NCBI GenBank assembly: GCA_002368175.1
Contig: AP018172.1
Coordinates: 8,125,001-8,189,000 of the forward strand
Direction of reading: 5' to 3'
Source of the DNA: Calothrix sp. NIES-2098
GTDB taxonomy: Bacteria; Cyanobacteriota; Cyanobacteriia; Cyanobacteriales; Nostocaceae
DNA: 64,000 bases
The position numbers were made by a program, and so were the translations under genes. Shown here piece by piece: positions 34,537 to 43,141 of this stretch. Under the pieces are notes generated by a model that saw only the letters and a program-made list of their open reading frames with translations, was not told the DNA's origin and searched no databases. Within the stretch, counting starts at the first letter, position 1, and every line of letters starts with the position of its first letter.

Positions 34537-36036
34537 CTACACGACTACCTTTTCTAAGATCAACTTAGAACGCTTCACTTGCTCAGGAATAGGAACGGGG
34601 TAATCTCCGGTAAAGCAGGCGGAACAGAAATTATTAGTGTCTTCGCCTGTAGCTTCTAACATTCCCTTCCAACTCAGATAAGCGAGGGTGTCAACTCCCA
34701 ACTGCTTGGCAATTTCTTCCACCGACTTGGTAGCAGCAATTAGCTGATCTTGGGTGTCGGTATCAATGCCATAAAAGCAAGGATGAGTCACAGGAGGAGA
34801 AGAAATTCGCATATGTACTTCCGCTGCACCAGCCTCACGCAAGGTTTTCACTAGTTTTCTGCTAGTGGTTCCCCGCACAATCGAATCATCGACAATAATG
34901 ACTCGCTTCCCTACTAGTACATCTTTGAGGGGATTGAGTTTCATGCGAATGCCCGATTCGCGCATGGTTTGGGTTGGCTGAATGAAGGTGCGTCCGACAT
35001 AGCGATTTTTAATTAGTCCTTCACCGTAAGCGACACCAGAAGCTTGAGAAAATCCAATGGCGGCTGGTATACCAGAATCGGGAACACCAAAAACAATATC
35101 GGCATCAACCGCAGATTCTGCTGCTAGTTGCCTTCCTAACCGCATTCGGTAACTGTACAAACTCTCCTCATGCATGAGGCTATCAGGACGGGCAAAGTAA
35201 ATCATCTCAAAGATACACAACTTCTTCTGCGGCTGTTGATGCCAGCGAACGGAAGTTAGACCTTCTTCGTCAATCCACACCAATTCTCCTGGTTCTACAT
35301 CGCGCAAGTAATCCGCACCAATAATATCTAAGCCGCAGGTTTCAGAAGCTAGAACATAACGGTCTGGCTCACCAGCTAAAGTACCAATTACTAAGGGACG
35401 AATGCCATTAGGATCGCGCACACCCATAATCCCCACAGGAGTGCCAATGACTAAACTAAAGGCTCCTTGACAGCGATTAAATGCTCTAATACAGCCATCC
35501 AGCCAACTTGCACCAGCATTAACCTCTTGTGCGATCGCAAAGGCAATCATTTCTGAGTCTGTCGTTGTCACTAAGTTGCATTGGCTCTTCAGCAACTCTT
35601 CGCGCAGCCGTACTGTATTGACTAAATTACCATTATGTGCTAGAGCTAATGTACCTAAGCGGCTTTCGACCACAGCAGGCTGGGCATTAACTTTGCGGCT
35701 AGAACCTGTAGTTGAGTAACGAGTGTGCCCAATGGCTAGACTACCTGGTAACTCACTCAGAACAGATTCATTAAAGACTTGAGACACCAAGCCCATATCT
35801 TTGTGTAGGTGTACTTTTGTACCCTCAAAGGTGGCAATGCCAGCTGATTCTTGACCCCGGTGTTGCAGTGCATACAATCCAAAGTAGGTTAGTTTAGCAA
35901 CATCTTCTCCCGGTGCGTAGACGCCGAAAACACCACAAGCTTCTTCTGGCTTGTCGGGACGATTTTCATAACTATTGATTGGGTTGTTTGAGTGTTGCGG
36001 GTAGTCATCCAAACTGACGGAATCTTGGGGAATCAT
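34537..36036 (-). CDS. purF: Amidophosphoribosyltransferase PurF
   Basis: First committed enzyme of purine synthesis; it makes phosphoribosylamine from PRPP and glutamine. It has 499 residues. The N-terminal nucleophile Cys34 follows a short propeptide (EEA|CGVFGVY), as in iron-sulfur type PurF. The PRPP loop is VIIVDDSIVRGTTS. Cysteines expected for the [4Fe-4S] cluster are seen in FCSACFTGDYP near the C-terminus and in the SSPPVTHPCFYG segment. It is soluble. It is downstream of purL on the same strand after a 255-base spacer, which may hold a separate promoter. Confidence 0.97.
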   Translation of the reverse strand: MIPQDSVSLDDYPQHSNNPINSYENRPDKPEEACGVFGVYAPGEDVAKLTYFGLYALQHRGQESAGIATFEGTKVHLHKDMGLVSQVFNESVLSELPGSLAIGHTRYSTTGSSRKVNAQPAVVESRLGTLALAHNGNLVNTVRLREELLKSQCNLVTTTDSEMIAFAIAQEVNAGASWLDGCIRAFNRCQGAFSLVIGTPVGIMGVRDPNGIRPLVIGTLAGEPDRYVLASETCGLDIIGADYLRDVEPGELVWIDEEGLTSVRWHQQPQKKLCIFEMIYFARPDSLMHEESLYSYRMRLGRQLAAESAVDADIVFGVPDSGIPAAIGFSQASGVAYGEGLIKNRYVGRTFIQPTQTMRESGIRMKLNPLKDVLVGKRVIIVDDSIVRGTTSRKLVKTLREAGAAEVHMRISSPPVTHPCFYGIDTDTQDQLIAATKSVEEIAKQLGVDTLAYLSWKGMLEATGEDTNNFCSACFTGDYPVPIPEQVKRSKLILEKVVV

Positions 36037-36291
36037 GCTAGCTTTGCTCCTGGTGGTGGTGTCAAGTCACTGGGATTAGGCGATATCAAATTTGGATCGC
36101 TCCAACTGATTAAGATTTATGGAGAATCAAGATGGATTGTAAAGACAGATAACGTTTTTACAACCTAAAATCCAAAATTGCGTATGAGTGGATAGTTACA
36201 GTTCTCTTAATAAAACTTTAACCGTCCATTAAAACAGTACCGTAATTATGCTAATTGACGTTAGCGATTCGCATAGGGGGGATTTTACGAA

Positions 36292-38640
36292 TTAATTAGA
36301 GGGAGTAATTTGAATTGCTAAACGTCTAGCGATCGCGTAGGAATAGCGATCCATCATATCGTTGATACTAACGTTTATTAAGGTTTGGTTATCAGAGGTT
36401 AAGACCCCCAAACCCAAGTCAGAATTAGCTACTGTACCCAGTTTTTGCCATTGTTGGCCGAGATGTTCCTGTAAGTAGGATTCCCAAATTCCTTGTTGTT
36501 CTGACGCCACAGATACTAAAATTTGTCCGCTAGTTTCGCCAAACAGAACTGTATCTAAGCGTGTTGCTGGAATTTCTAACGTAATTTGCGTACCAAGTTT
36601 ACCAGCAATACAACATTCAGCTAAAGCAATTGCTAATCCACCCTCAGCACAATCATGAGCAGATTGTATCCAGCCTGCACGAATACCCTCACGGCAAACT
36701 CGCTGTACGCGACGTTCCCAGTCAAAATTTACCTTGGGCGGTCTGCCAGCAACAGTACTGTGAATTGTGGCTAAATACTCTGAAGCTCCCAAACTTTCGT
36801 CAGATGTAGGCAATGAACCTAAAAGATAAATTCCATCACCCGCAGCCTGCCAAGCTTGACCACAAATTTTGCTGATATCTGGGATTAATCCCACCATACC
36901 AACCACAGGCGTAGGATAGATGGGTTGGGGATTACCTTGAGAATCAAGAGTTTCATTATAAAGAGAAACATTCCCACCAGTGACAGGCGTAGCCAATTCC
37001 CGACAGCCTTCCGCCAAACCGCGACAAGCTTCTGCTAACTGCCAGTAACCAATTGGTTTTTCAGGGCTGCCGAAATTGAGGTTATCTGTCACAGCTAAAG
37101 GTTCAGCACCTACGCAACTGAGATTGCGCGCTGCTTCTGCAACCACTGCCTTAGCACCTTCATAGGGATCAAGATACACGTAGCGAGGATTACAATCTAC
37201 CGTAGCTGCTACAGCTTTGTTAGCTTCTGTGTTTCCGGGAGGTTCTAAAGGACGTAAGCGCACCACAGCAGCATCAGCACCACCAGGAAAGACTACAGTG
37301 TTGTTTTGTACCTGATGGTCATACTGACGATACACCCAACTTTTAGAAGCAATGGTCGGAGTATCAAGCAAAGTTAACAAAATATCATTCCAAGTTTGCA
37401 AACTGCCTTGAATTTCAATGCCAGCATTCGTGCACAGAGGTAATGAATCAGCTTTCCATTCCCAAGCTTGGCGTGCATATTCTGGAGGTTCTGTCAACAA
37501 TTCCCGATGATATAGCGGTGTGTTTTCTGCCAAAGCATCCGCCGGAATTTCTGCTGCTACTCCACCCTCAAACAGAATTCGCACAATTGGTTCAGCAATT
37601 ACTGTACCAGCGACAACAGCATGAAGTCCCCAACGGTGAAAAATATCGATTAATTCCTGTTCCCGTCCCTTGTGGGCAACAAACAACATTCGTTCTTGAG
37701 ATTCCGAAAGCAGGTATTCATAGGGCACCATGCCCAATTCCCGCACAGGAATTTTATCTAAATCTAATTCAATACCGACACCGCCTTTAGCTGCCATTTC
37801 CGATGTCGAACAGGTGATACCCGCCGCACCCATATCTTGGGCGGCGACAACTGCACCTGTTTTAAATGCTTCCAGACACGCTTCAATTAACGACTTTTCT
37901 AGAAATGGGTCGCCTACTTGCACAGCCGGACGGTCATCTATAGATTCATCACTTAATTCTGCACTAGCAAAACTTGCCCCTCCCATACCATCGCGTCCCG
38001 TGGTGGAACCAACATACAGCACGGGATTTCCTATCCCCGATGCGCCAGATTTGACGATTTCTGGGGTTTCCATCAATCCCAAAGCCATAACATTCACTAA
38101 GGGATTTCCAGAATAAGCGGGGTCAAAGTAAACTTCGCCACCTACGGTAGGTACTCCAACACAATTACCATAGTGGCTAATCCCAGCCACAACACCTTGG
38201 AACAGCCTTTGAGTTTTGGCATCTTCTAGAGAACCAAAGCGCAAGGAATTTAATAAAGCTATGGGACGCGCACCCATTGTAAAGATATCCCTTAGGATAC
38301 CTCCTACTCCCGTGGCTGCTCCTTGGAAGGGTTCAACTGCTGAGGGGTGGTTATGGGATTCAATTTTAAAAGCTAGTTGCAGCCCATCACCTAAATCTAC
38401 AACGCCAGCATTTTCACCAGGCCCTACCAAAATGCGAGGACCTGTAGTAGGAAACTGTTTGAGTAAAGGGCGAGAATTCTTATAACAACAATGCTCTGAC
38501 CACATCACCCCAAACATTCCTAGTTCAGCTTTGTTGGGATGTCGCCCTAGCCGTCGGACAATTTCTTCATATTCTTCTGGTTTCAAACCTTCAGCGGCGA
38601 TTTCTTTAGGTGAAAAGGGGGCAGAGGATTTGGCGGTCAT
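36292..38640 (-). CDS. purL: Phosphoribosylformylglycinamidine synthase subunit PurL
   Basis: 782 residues, the small-form PurL that works with separate PurS and PurQ, neither of which is in the window. Landmarks are MFGVMWSEHCCYKNSRPLL near the N-terminus with the catalytic His region, FKIESHNHPSAVEPFQGAATGVGGI, and the second-half repeat LAVTDNLNFGSPEKP and TPVTGGNVSLYNET. It converts FGAR to FGAM using ATP and ammonia. It heads the purL-purF pair, which suggests coregulation of two purine steps. No riboswitch or PurR-like operator could be recognised in the leader. Confidence 0.97.
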   Translation of the reverse strand: MTAKSSAPFSPKEIAAEGLKPEEYEEIVRRLGRHPNKAELGMFGVMWSEHCCYKNSRPLLKQFPTTGPRILVGPGENAGVVDLGDGLQLAFKIESHNHPSAVEPFQGAATGVGGILRDIFTMGARPIALLNSLRFGSLEDAKTQRLFQGVVAGISHYGNCVGVPTVGGEVYFDPAYSGNPLVNVMALGLMETPEIVKSGASGIGNPVLYVGSTTGRDGMGGASFASAELSDESIDDRPAVQVGDPFLEKSLIEACLEAFKTGAVVAAQDMGAAGITCSTSEMAAKGGVGIELDLDKIPVRELGMVPYEYLLSESQERMLFVAHKGREQELIDIFHRWGLHAVVAGTVIAEPIVRILFEGGVAAEIPADALAENTPLYHRELLTEPPEYARQAWEWKADSLPLCTNAGIEIQGSLQTWNDILLTLLDTPTIASKSWVYRQYDHQVQNNTVVFPGGADAAVVRLRPLEPPGNTEANKAVAATVDCNPRYVYLDPYEGAKAVVAEAARNLSCVGAEPLAVTDNLNFGSPEKPIGYWQLAEACRGLAEGCRELATPVTGGNVSLYNETLDSQGNPQPIYPTPVVGMVGLIPDISKICGQAWQAAGDGIYLLGSLPTSDESLGASEYLATIHSTVAGRPPKVNFDWERRVQRVCREGIRAGWIQSAHDCAEGGLAIALAECCIAGKLGTQITLEIPATRLDTVLFGETSGQILVSVASEQQGIWESYLQEHLGQQWQKLGTVANSDLGLGVLTSDNQTLINVSINDMMDRYSYAIARRLAIQITPSN

Positions 38641-38816
38641 GGAAATAATGCACCAAAAGGACAGAGCATTATTCTATCGGTTTCTTACCGATTCGGGTTA
38701 CAGTCAGAACAATTGTCAAGTTCATCTTAAAGGCGATCGCCTCTGTTCAAGATTCCACCACATCGCCAGTGCTAAAGTGATAATGTCTTCAAGCCCTTCA
38801 AGTCTGCGATCGCATT

Positions 38817-39014
38817 ATGAATACCATTACAATCAAAATTACGGATGAGCATTTGCTGAAGTTGCAACAAAAAGCTACTAGTCTTGGTATATCAATAGAA
38901 GAATTAGTATTAATGGGTGTTGAAGAATTGCTAAATCAGCCAGAAACATCGTTTCAAGATGCAATGGATTACGTACTCAACAAAAATGCTGAACTGTACA
39001 AGCGGCTGGCATAA
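38817..39014 (+). CDS. Antitoxin-like small protein upstream of Doc
   Basis: 65 residues. A short strand MNTITIKIT is followed by two helices (EHLLKLQQKATSLGISIEELVLMGVEELL), like ribbon-helix-helix antitoxins, and then by an acidic/aromatic tail (SFQDAMDYVLNKNAELYKRLA) that could bind the toxin. Its TAA overlaps the ATG of the Doc gene by one base (TAATG), so translation is probably coupled. It is the expected antitoxin of the pair. Confidence 0.82.
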   Translation: MNTITIKITDEHLLKLQQKATSLGISIEELVLMGVEELLNQPETSFQDAMDYVLNKNAELYKRLA

Positions 39015-39352
39015 TGCGCTATCTGACTTTTCAAGAGGTGTTGGAACTCTACAATCGCATTATCGAGCAGTCGGGTGGTTCTGCGGGTATTGCTAACCTC
39101 GGTGCTTTGGAATCAGCTTTAGCTCAACCCAAAATGACATTTGGTGGAGAAGAACTTTATCCAACCATAGTTGAAAAGGCTACGGCTCTAAGTTTTTCAC
39201 TCATTAAAAATCATCCTTTTATAGATGGCAACAAACGCATCGGTCACGCCGCAATGGAAGTGTTCTTGGTGTTGAATGGTTTTGAGATTAATGCCTCCGT
39301 AAACGAACAAGAAAAGATAATTTTGCAAGTAGCATCTGGCGAGTTAGGATGA
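39014..39352 (+). CDS. doc: Doc-family (Fic fold) toxin, truncated by an in-frame stop
   Basis: 112 residues. The Fic/Doc active-site motif is HPFIDGNKR at 67-75, matching the Doc kinase-type signature HxFxDGNKR. Doc phosphorylates elongation factor Tu and stalls translation. The frame ends at TGA 39350-39352 after ASGELG, whereas typical Doc proteins continue ...GELGRDEF-like. The same frame resumes at once with DEFTKWLRSHITPR. A CGA-to-TGA change would account for it. The catalytic motif is intact, but the last helix is missing, so the toxin may be inactive or dependent on readthrough. Confidence 0.85.
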   Translation: MRYLTFQEVLELYNRIIEQSGGSAGIANLGALESALAQPKMTFGGEELYPTIVEKATALSFSLIKNHPFIDGNKRIGHAAMEVFLVLNGFEINASVNEQEKIILQVASGELG

Positions 39353-39424
39353 GATGAATTTACTAAATGGCTTCGCAGTCATATAACTCCTAGACCTGGT
39401 TTTTCTTCAAAACTATTTTCCTGA
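39353..39424 (+). pseudogene. Detached C-terminal segment of the Doc toxin
   Basis: After the TGA the frame reads DEFTKWLRSHITPRPGFSSK and stops at TGA 39422-39424. The first 14 residues match the normal end of Doc proteins. There is no independent start codon. Confidence 0.82.
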
Positions 39425-39462
39425 AAAACGATCGCTATTTTCTCATTTAATCAAATATCCAA

Positions 39463-39494
39463 AAATATCAGAGTGCATCAGCACCCTGATATTT
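39463..39494 (-). terminator. Terminator of the second PEP-CTERM gene
   Basis: AAATATCAG-A-GTGC pairs with GCAC-C-CTGATATTT around the tetraloop ATCA, with one mismatch. It begins at the stop codon of the PEP-CTERM gene. On the minus strand T-rich sequence follows. Confidence 0.75.
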
Positions 39495-39495
39495 A

Positions 39496-40239
39496 TCATG
39501 AGCGCCTACTGTTAATTGATTTCCTCATCAACACTCCCGCTTGCTTTCTCCTTCGCAAAAATATTAAGCCAGTACCCGCAAGTGCTAATCCAGCTAAAGG
39601 CGAAGATTCCGGAACTGTTGCGATGATCCTCTGAAACTCAATTGGGGTATTTACTAGCAATTGACCACTGCTGCTAAAAATCTGATCTAACGAATAAATG
39701 CTGTTGGCTTCAATTGAAACGCTAGATACCGCCTTACCACCAGTACTTGTAGGACAACCTGTTGGTGCATTATTACCAACATAGCGATTCGGTTCATAGG
39801 TTATATTCAGACTACAAACAGCAGCTGCAAGATTATTCTGGCTAATAATTCTCTGTGAAATAGGGCGATCGCAAAGTCCACTTAAACTGCTTGAATTGAT
39901 AAAGCTACGAATACCTAGGTCTATAACACCACTACCACTACCGAAGGAATAAAAGCGTACTCGATTAAAAGCTGCACTATGCTGCTCTAAATAAACATTT
40001 TGCGTTCCATCTGTGCCACTAGCACCATCTAATTGCACTTGGCAATTAGTCATTGTAATTAATGGCACTGAAGGATTGCTAGCGACTTGGGTAACATTAT
40101 CAAATTTGCCTGTAAACCACCGTACTACTTCTTGAACCTGTCCTGAGACAGATGCTAATTCAGCCGCTTGGCTCTGTTGTGGAAAAACAAATCCCGTCAA
40201 TAAAAACGCTAAGGTGTAAGCTTTCAGTTGATTCATCAT
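39496..40239 (-). CDS. PEP-CTERM-type exported protein, unknown function
   Basis: 247 residues from the MMNQLKAYTLAFLLTG start. A signal peptide ends near SQAAE. The mature part has no recognisable enzyme motif; it includes a DGASGTDGTQNVYLEQHS-like beta-rich segment and four cysteines that might form disulfides. The C-terminus, TVPESSPLAGLALAGTGLIFLRRRKQ, is a PEP-CTERM sorting signal with VPES in place of VPEP. A further 15 residues trail beyond the basic cluster. It should be exported and trimmed by an exosortase. The neighbouring lipoprotein candidate has its own terminator, so it is not an operon. Confidence 0.75.
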   Translation of the reverse strand: MMNQLKAYTLAFLLTGFVFPQQSQAAELASVSGQVQEVVRWFTGKFDNVTQVASNPSVPLITMTNCQVQLDGASGTDGTQNVYLEQHSAAFNRVRFYSFGSGSGVIDLGIRSFINSSSLSGLCDRPISQRIISQNNLAAAVCSLNITYEPNRYVGNNAPTGCPTSTGGKAVSSVSIEANSIYSLDQIFSSSGQLLVNTPIEFQRIIATVPESSPLAGLALAGTGLIFLRRRKQAGVLMRKSINSRRS

Positions 40240-40462
40240 CGATTTGCAACTTAAACTAATATCACCAATATTTTGATTAAATGAGTAAAATTTTAAAGGT
40301 ATGTACATTTAAAATCTACTACTCAGAGTTAGATTTATTAATCAATGAACTCTCAAATCATTAAGGCTGCGTCTGATGATAATTTTATGTAAATATAGTT
40401 GGTTAGCAATTAAGTCTAGAAACTACTCTTAGATCGGCTGCGCGATCGATTGGCAAAAATAA

Positions 40463-40499
40463 AAGTGCGATCGCTGTTGAAACACCACCAATCGCACTT
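40463..40499 (-). terminator. Terminator of the lipoprotein-like gene
   Basis: AAGTGCGAT pairs with ATCGCACTT across a 19-base loop, and the minus strand continues TTTATTTTTGC. One arm contains a HIP1 octamer. Confidence 0.75.
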
Positions 40500-40540
40500 A
40501 TTAACTTTAATTTCCAAATATATGTGTATTAATTGCAATA

Positions 40541-41197
40541 TTAACCACTCACTTGGATATTTTTGAGTATCAAATCGGCTCTAGGTGGAAATCCATCGCC
40601 ATATTCTACTGGGAAATGGGTAATTACATAGAAAACTTTGCCCTTTTGTTGACCGAGATAAATAGTTCCCACTATGTTCTTGCCTTTACTGAAGACAATC
40701 TTTTCTTTTGCCCAAGGATAAGGAACTTTTTGACTCCGGTCAACAACGCGCCATTTATTGGATGCAATTAAACCATTCTTGCCATTCACAAAGCTTTTTA
40801 CCTGTTCTAGAGTTTTGACATTATTCAGAAAAGCAACGTGGACATAGGCATTTTCATTTTTGTTACCTCCAAAATTAGCAATAAACCTCACTCCGGTACC
40901 TTCCCCAGAACTACCGCCTTCAGCAATAAATTCTCCATCGGGAAAGTATGTGGTAAATAAATTACTGTATTGGTCATAAAGTTTTAAGGTAATAGGAATT
41001 TTTTCTCCCTCAACAGTAATAGTGTCAGTTTTAGTGGTTGGTTGATTACTTTTTGAGTTATAACTGGTTTGGATGGCTGTAGGGGTAGCTGTAAAACTAT
41101 TACCTGGAGAGAGTTGAGTCTGGAATGGTGCGGCGCAACCCAAGGATGCTAAAAGCAGAATTGCCCCACTCATGACATTTACAGGATGAAGATGCAT
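40541..41197 (-). CDS. Exported protein, possible lipoprotein, unknown function
   Basis: 218 residues. The N-terminus MSGAILLLASLGCAAPFQTQLS is a signal peptide with a cysteine in a weak lipobox (S-L-G-C). A Ser/Thr-rich linker (about 30-60) precedes a folded domain (about 65-217). That domain contains ITVEGEKIPITLKLYDQYSNLFTTYFPDG and the conserved-looking FSKGKNIVGTIYLGQQKGKVFYVITHFP. I do not recognise a named family. It is likely located in the periplasm, attached to a membrane if the cysteine is lipidated. Confidence 0.68.
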   Translation of the reverse strand: MHLHPVNVMSGAILLLASLGCAAPFQTQLSPGNSFTATPTAIQTSYNSKSNQPTTKTDTITVEGEKIPITLKLYDQYSNLFTTYFPDGEFIAEGGSSGEGTGVRFIANFGGNKNENAYVHVAFLNNVKTLEQVKSFVNGKNGLIASNKWRVVDRSQKVPYPWAKEKIVFSKGKNIVGTIYLGQQKGKVFYVITHFPVEYGDGFPPRADLILKNIQVSG

Positions 41198-41311
41198 TTT
41201 ACCGAAGATATATTAGTATTTACAGATAAAAAGACTTTGTAGCTTAAGTTACAGTTCCTCTCTTTAAGATGTGTATTTTTCTCTTAATATCGAGAAATTC
41301 CTTTATAAAAT

Positions 41312-41487
41312 ACAGTTGGGCTATGACCATCCAGTGATAACAATCACAGATGCCCATGATTAAGATCGTCTCTGTACAAGTGGCAAACTGCAATAATGCC
41401 TTATAACTGAACTCTAGCCGAGTCATTAATAGGGAACACAATATTTGCCGACAGTCTTTTTTTTAAGGCTGTCGGCTTTTTGTTTTT
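41312..41487 (+). ncRNA. Candidate small RNA on the plus strand
   Basis: A good intrinsic terminator on the plus strand has no plus-strand protein gene in front of it for several kilobases. A TATAAAAT box at 41304-41311 could be a -10 element, giving an RNA of about 165-175 bases. No clear -35 box and no known RNA family were recognised. The start is a guess. Confidence 0.25.
41447..41487 (+). terminator. Strong plus-strand intrinsic terminator
   Basis: GCCGACAG (41447-41454) pairs perfectly with CTGTCGGC (41469-41476) and is followed by TTTTTGTTTTTA. On the minus strand there is no T-tract after the stem, so it is directional. Confidence 0.8.
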
Positions 41488-41584
41488 AGTCAAGAGTCCA
41501 AAGCTCAAGGTAAATAAAACTCAGGCTTTTGAGCGTGCTAATTTCAGATTTGAGATGATATCTCAATCTAAAATCGTTTAACTG

Positions 41585-42412
41585 TTAAACTTTTGAGCGA
41601 TCGGTCAAAATCTCATAGCCCGTTTCTGTCACCAACACGGTATGCTCAAACTGGGCGGACAAAGCATTATCTACTGTCACTGCTGTCCAGCGATCGGCTA
41701 AAGTGCGCGTATGCTTGGAACCTGCATTTAAAATTGGTTCAATTGCCAAGGTCATTCCCGCACGAAGTTTGACATTTGGCATTTCTCTGGTGCGGAAGTT
41801 GAATACCGAAGGTTCTTCGTGCAGGTTACGTCCTACGCCGTGTCCGGTAAATTCTTCGACTACTGTAAAACCGTTAGCTTTTACATGGTCTTCAATTGCT
41901 CCGGCAAGATCCAGCAAGTATGCACCTGCTTTTACTTGTTCAATACCCTTATATAGAGCTTCCTCGGCTACGCGAATCAGTTTAGTGGCTTCTGGGGTAA
42001 CTTCACCAACAGCAATTGTAATGCAAGAATCGCCATGAAAACCTTGGTAATAAGCACCCGTATCTACTTTTAATACATCCCCTGTGCGAATTACTTTTTT
42101 GGGGCTAGGAATTCCATGTACGACTTCATTATTAATACTGGAGCAAATCGAACCAGGAAAACCGTGATATCCCTTAAAACTTGGCGTTGCACCCATTTCT
42201 CGGATACGTTTTTCCGCATGAGCATCCAAATCAGCCGTAGTCATTCCTGGTTGCACTAACTCAGAAATTTCTTTGAGTACAGTTGCTACAATTTTTGCTG
42301 ATTGCCGCATAATTTCAATTTCTCGCGGCGATTTGATTTCGATACCTCGGCGTTGTTTTTTCGGCGATGGTGGCTGAGTTGTTTGAGCAAGTAAGTTACT
42401 GAGGATGTTCAT
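41585..42412 (-). CDS. map: Methionine aminopeptidase, type I
   Basis: 275 residues. It removes the initiator methionine from nascent proteins. The pita-bread fold motifs are visible: GFPGSICSSINNEVVHGIP, the metal ligands DTGAYYQGFHGDS (two Asp), FTGHGVGRNLHEEP (His) and AIEPILN (Glu), with a final Glu in QFEHTVLVTETG. An N-terminal extension of about 25 residues ending in PKKQRRGIEIKSP is polar and not a clear signal peptide. The gene is monocistronic. Confidence 0.96.
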   Translation of the reverse strand: MNILSNLLAQTTQPPSPKKQRRGIEIKSPREIEIMRQSAKIVATVLKEISELVQPGMTTADLDAHAEKRIREMGATPSFKGYHGFPGSICSSINNEVVHGIPSPKKVIRTGDVLKVDTGAYYQGFHGDSCITIAVGEVTPEATKLIRVAEEALYKGIEQVKAGAYLLDLAGAIEDHVKANGFTVVEEFTGHGVGRNLHEEPSVFNFRTREMPNVKLRAGMTLAIEPILNAGSKHTRTLADRWTAVTVDNALSAQFEHTVLVTETGYEILTDRSKV

Positions 42413-42650
42413 GAGGAATTAAAAGTAATGGGCGCTGGAAGGCTGAAAGTGAAATTTTGTCTAGGTTAGTTGAGAAATAATATCTATATTTAAATTAACT
42501 TATTTTTTACTTACGAATTTGCTACTGACAGTAACTAAGCCACCCAGCATAAAATTTGAGAGATGGCGCAAATTAGATGCAACTAGGAAACATCAATATT
42601 GTTCGCGCCACTTCGTCTGCTTTAATCAAATAATGTTTACTGGGGAGTTT

Positions 42651-43109
42651 TTAATTGCTGACGGTAATTTCGCCAGTCATCCCTGCTTCTGTGTGTCCTG
42701 GTACTGAGCAACGTAGGTTATATTTTCCTGGTTTTAACGGCACAAATACCCATTCGGCTGTAGCACCTGGTTTTAGTTCTATTTCGTGGATGGCTCCTTT
42801 AATTTCTGCTTTACCTGCTTCAACTTTTTGCGTCCAGATGCCATCAGCAAAATCTTTGGCAGTAAAATAGTGCTTGAGTTGGCTGTGATTGGAGAGCCGG
42901 AGATTATAGCGTTTACCAGTCACAAATTCCAAGCTGCTTGGCTCAAATTTCAGTTCGTTAGCTGCGTTTCCTAAGCTAACTGGAATTTCAACAGCAGCTT
43001 GTTTGAGTAGATCGCCAGATACATTTGCTGCTAAGGCCGAATTAATATTGCTTATACCAAAGCACAGCATTAATAACAGGATAATGTAAATCCGCTTGAT
43101 TGCTTGCAT
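42651..43109 (-). CDS. Plastocyanin-like cupredoxin, exported
   Basis: 152 residues with a signal peptide ending at SALAA (about residue 28). The type-1 copper ligands are all present: H80 (SQLKHYF), C134 and H139 (RCSVPGH) and M144 (EAGM). It is longer than photosynthetic plastocyanin and lacks its typical sequence elsewhere, so a general periplasmic electron-transfer or copper-binding cupredoxin is the safer call. It is 32 bases downstream of the M16 peptidase stop on the same strand, hence perhaps its operon partner. Confidence 0.88.
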   Translation of the reverse strand: MQAIKRIYIILLLMLCFGISNINSALAANVSGDLLKQAAVEIPVSLGNAANELKFEPSSLEFVTGKRYNLRLSNHSQLKHYFTAKDFADGIWTQKVEAGKAEIKGAIHEIELKPGATAEWVFVPLKPGKYNLRCSVPGHTEAGMTGEITVSN

Positions 43110-43141
43110 TTGAGGAAATAAGTATGTAAATTCCAGAATTT

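Larger units (their letters stand above)
41198..41584. other. Intergenic region between lipoprotein-like gene and map
   Basis: About 390 bases. Both flanking genes read leftward, so this holds the end of the map transcript and the promoter of the lipoprotein-like gene. It also contains a strong terminator facing the other way, listed separately. A 65-residue frame on the minus strand has no protein-like features and is rejected. Confidence 0.5.

Noticed and set aside
41244..41441. Possible 65-residue minus-strand protein
   Set aside because: No family-like features, and it overlaps the candidate RNA and terminator region.
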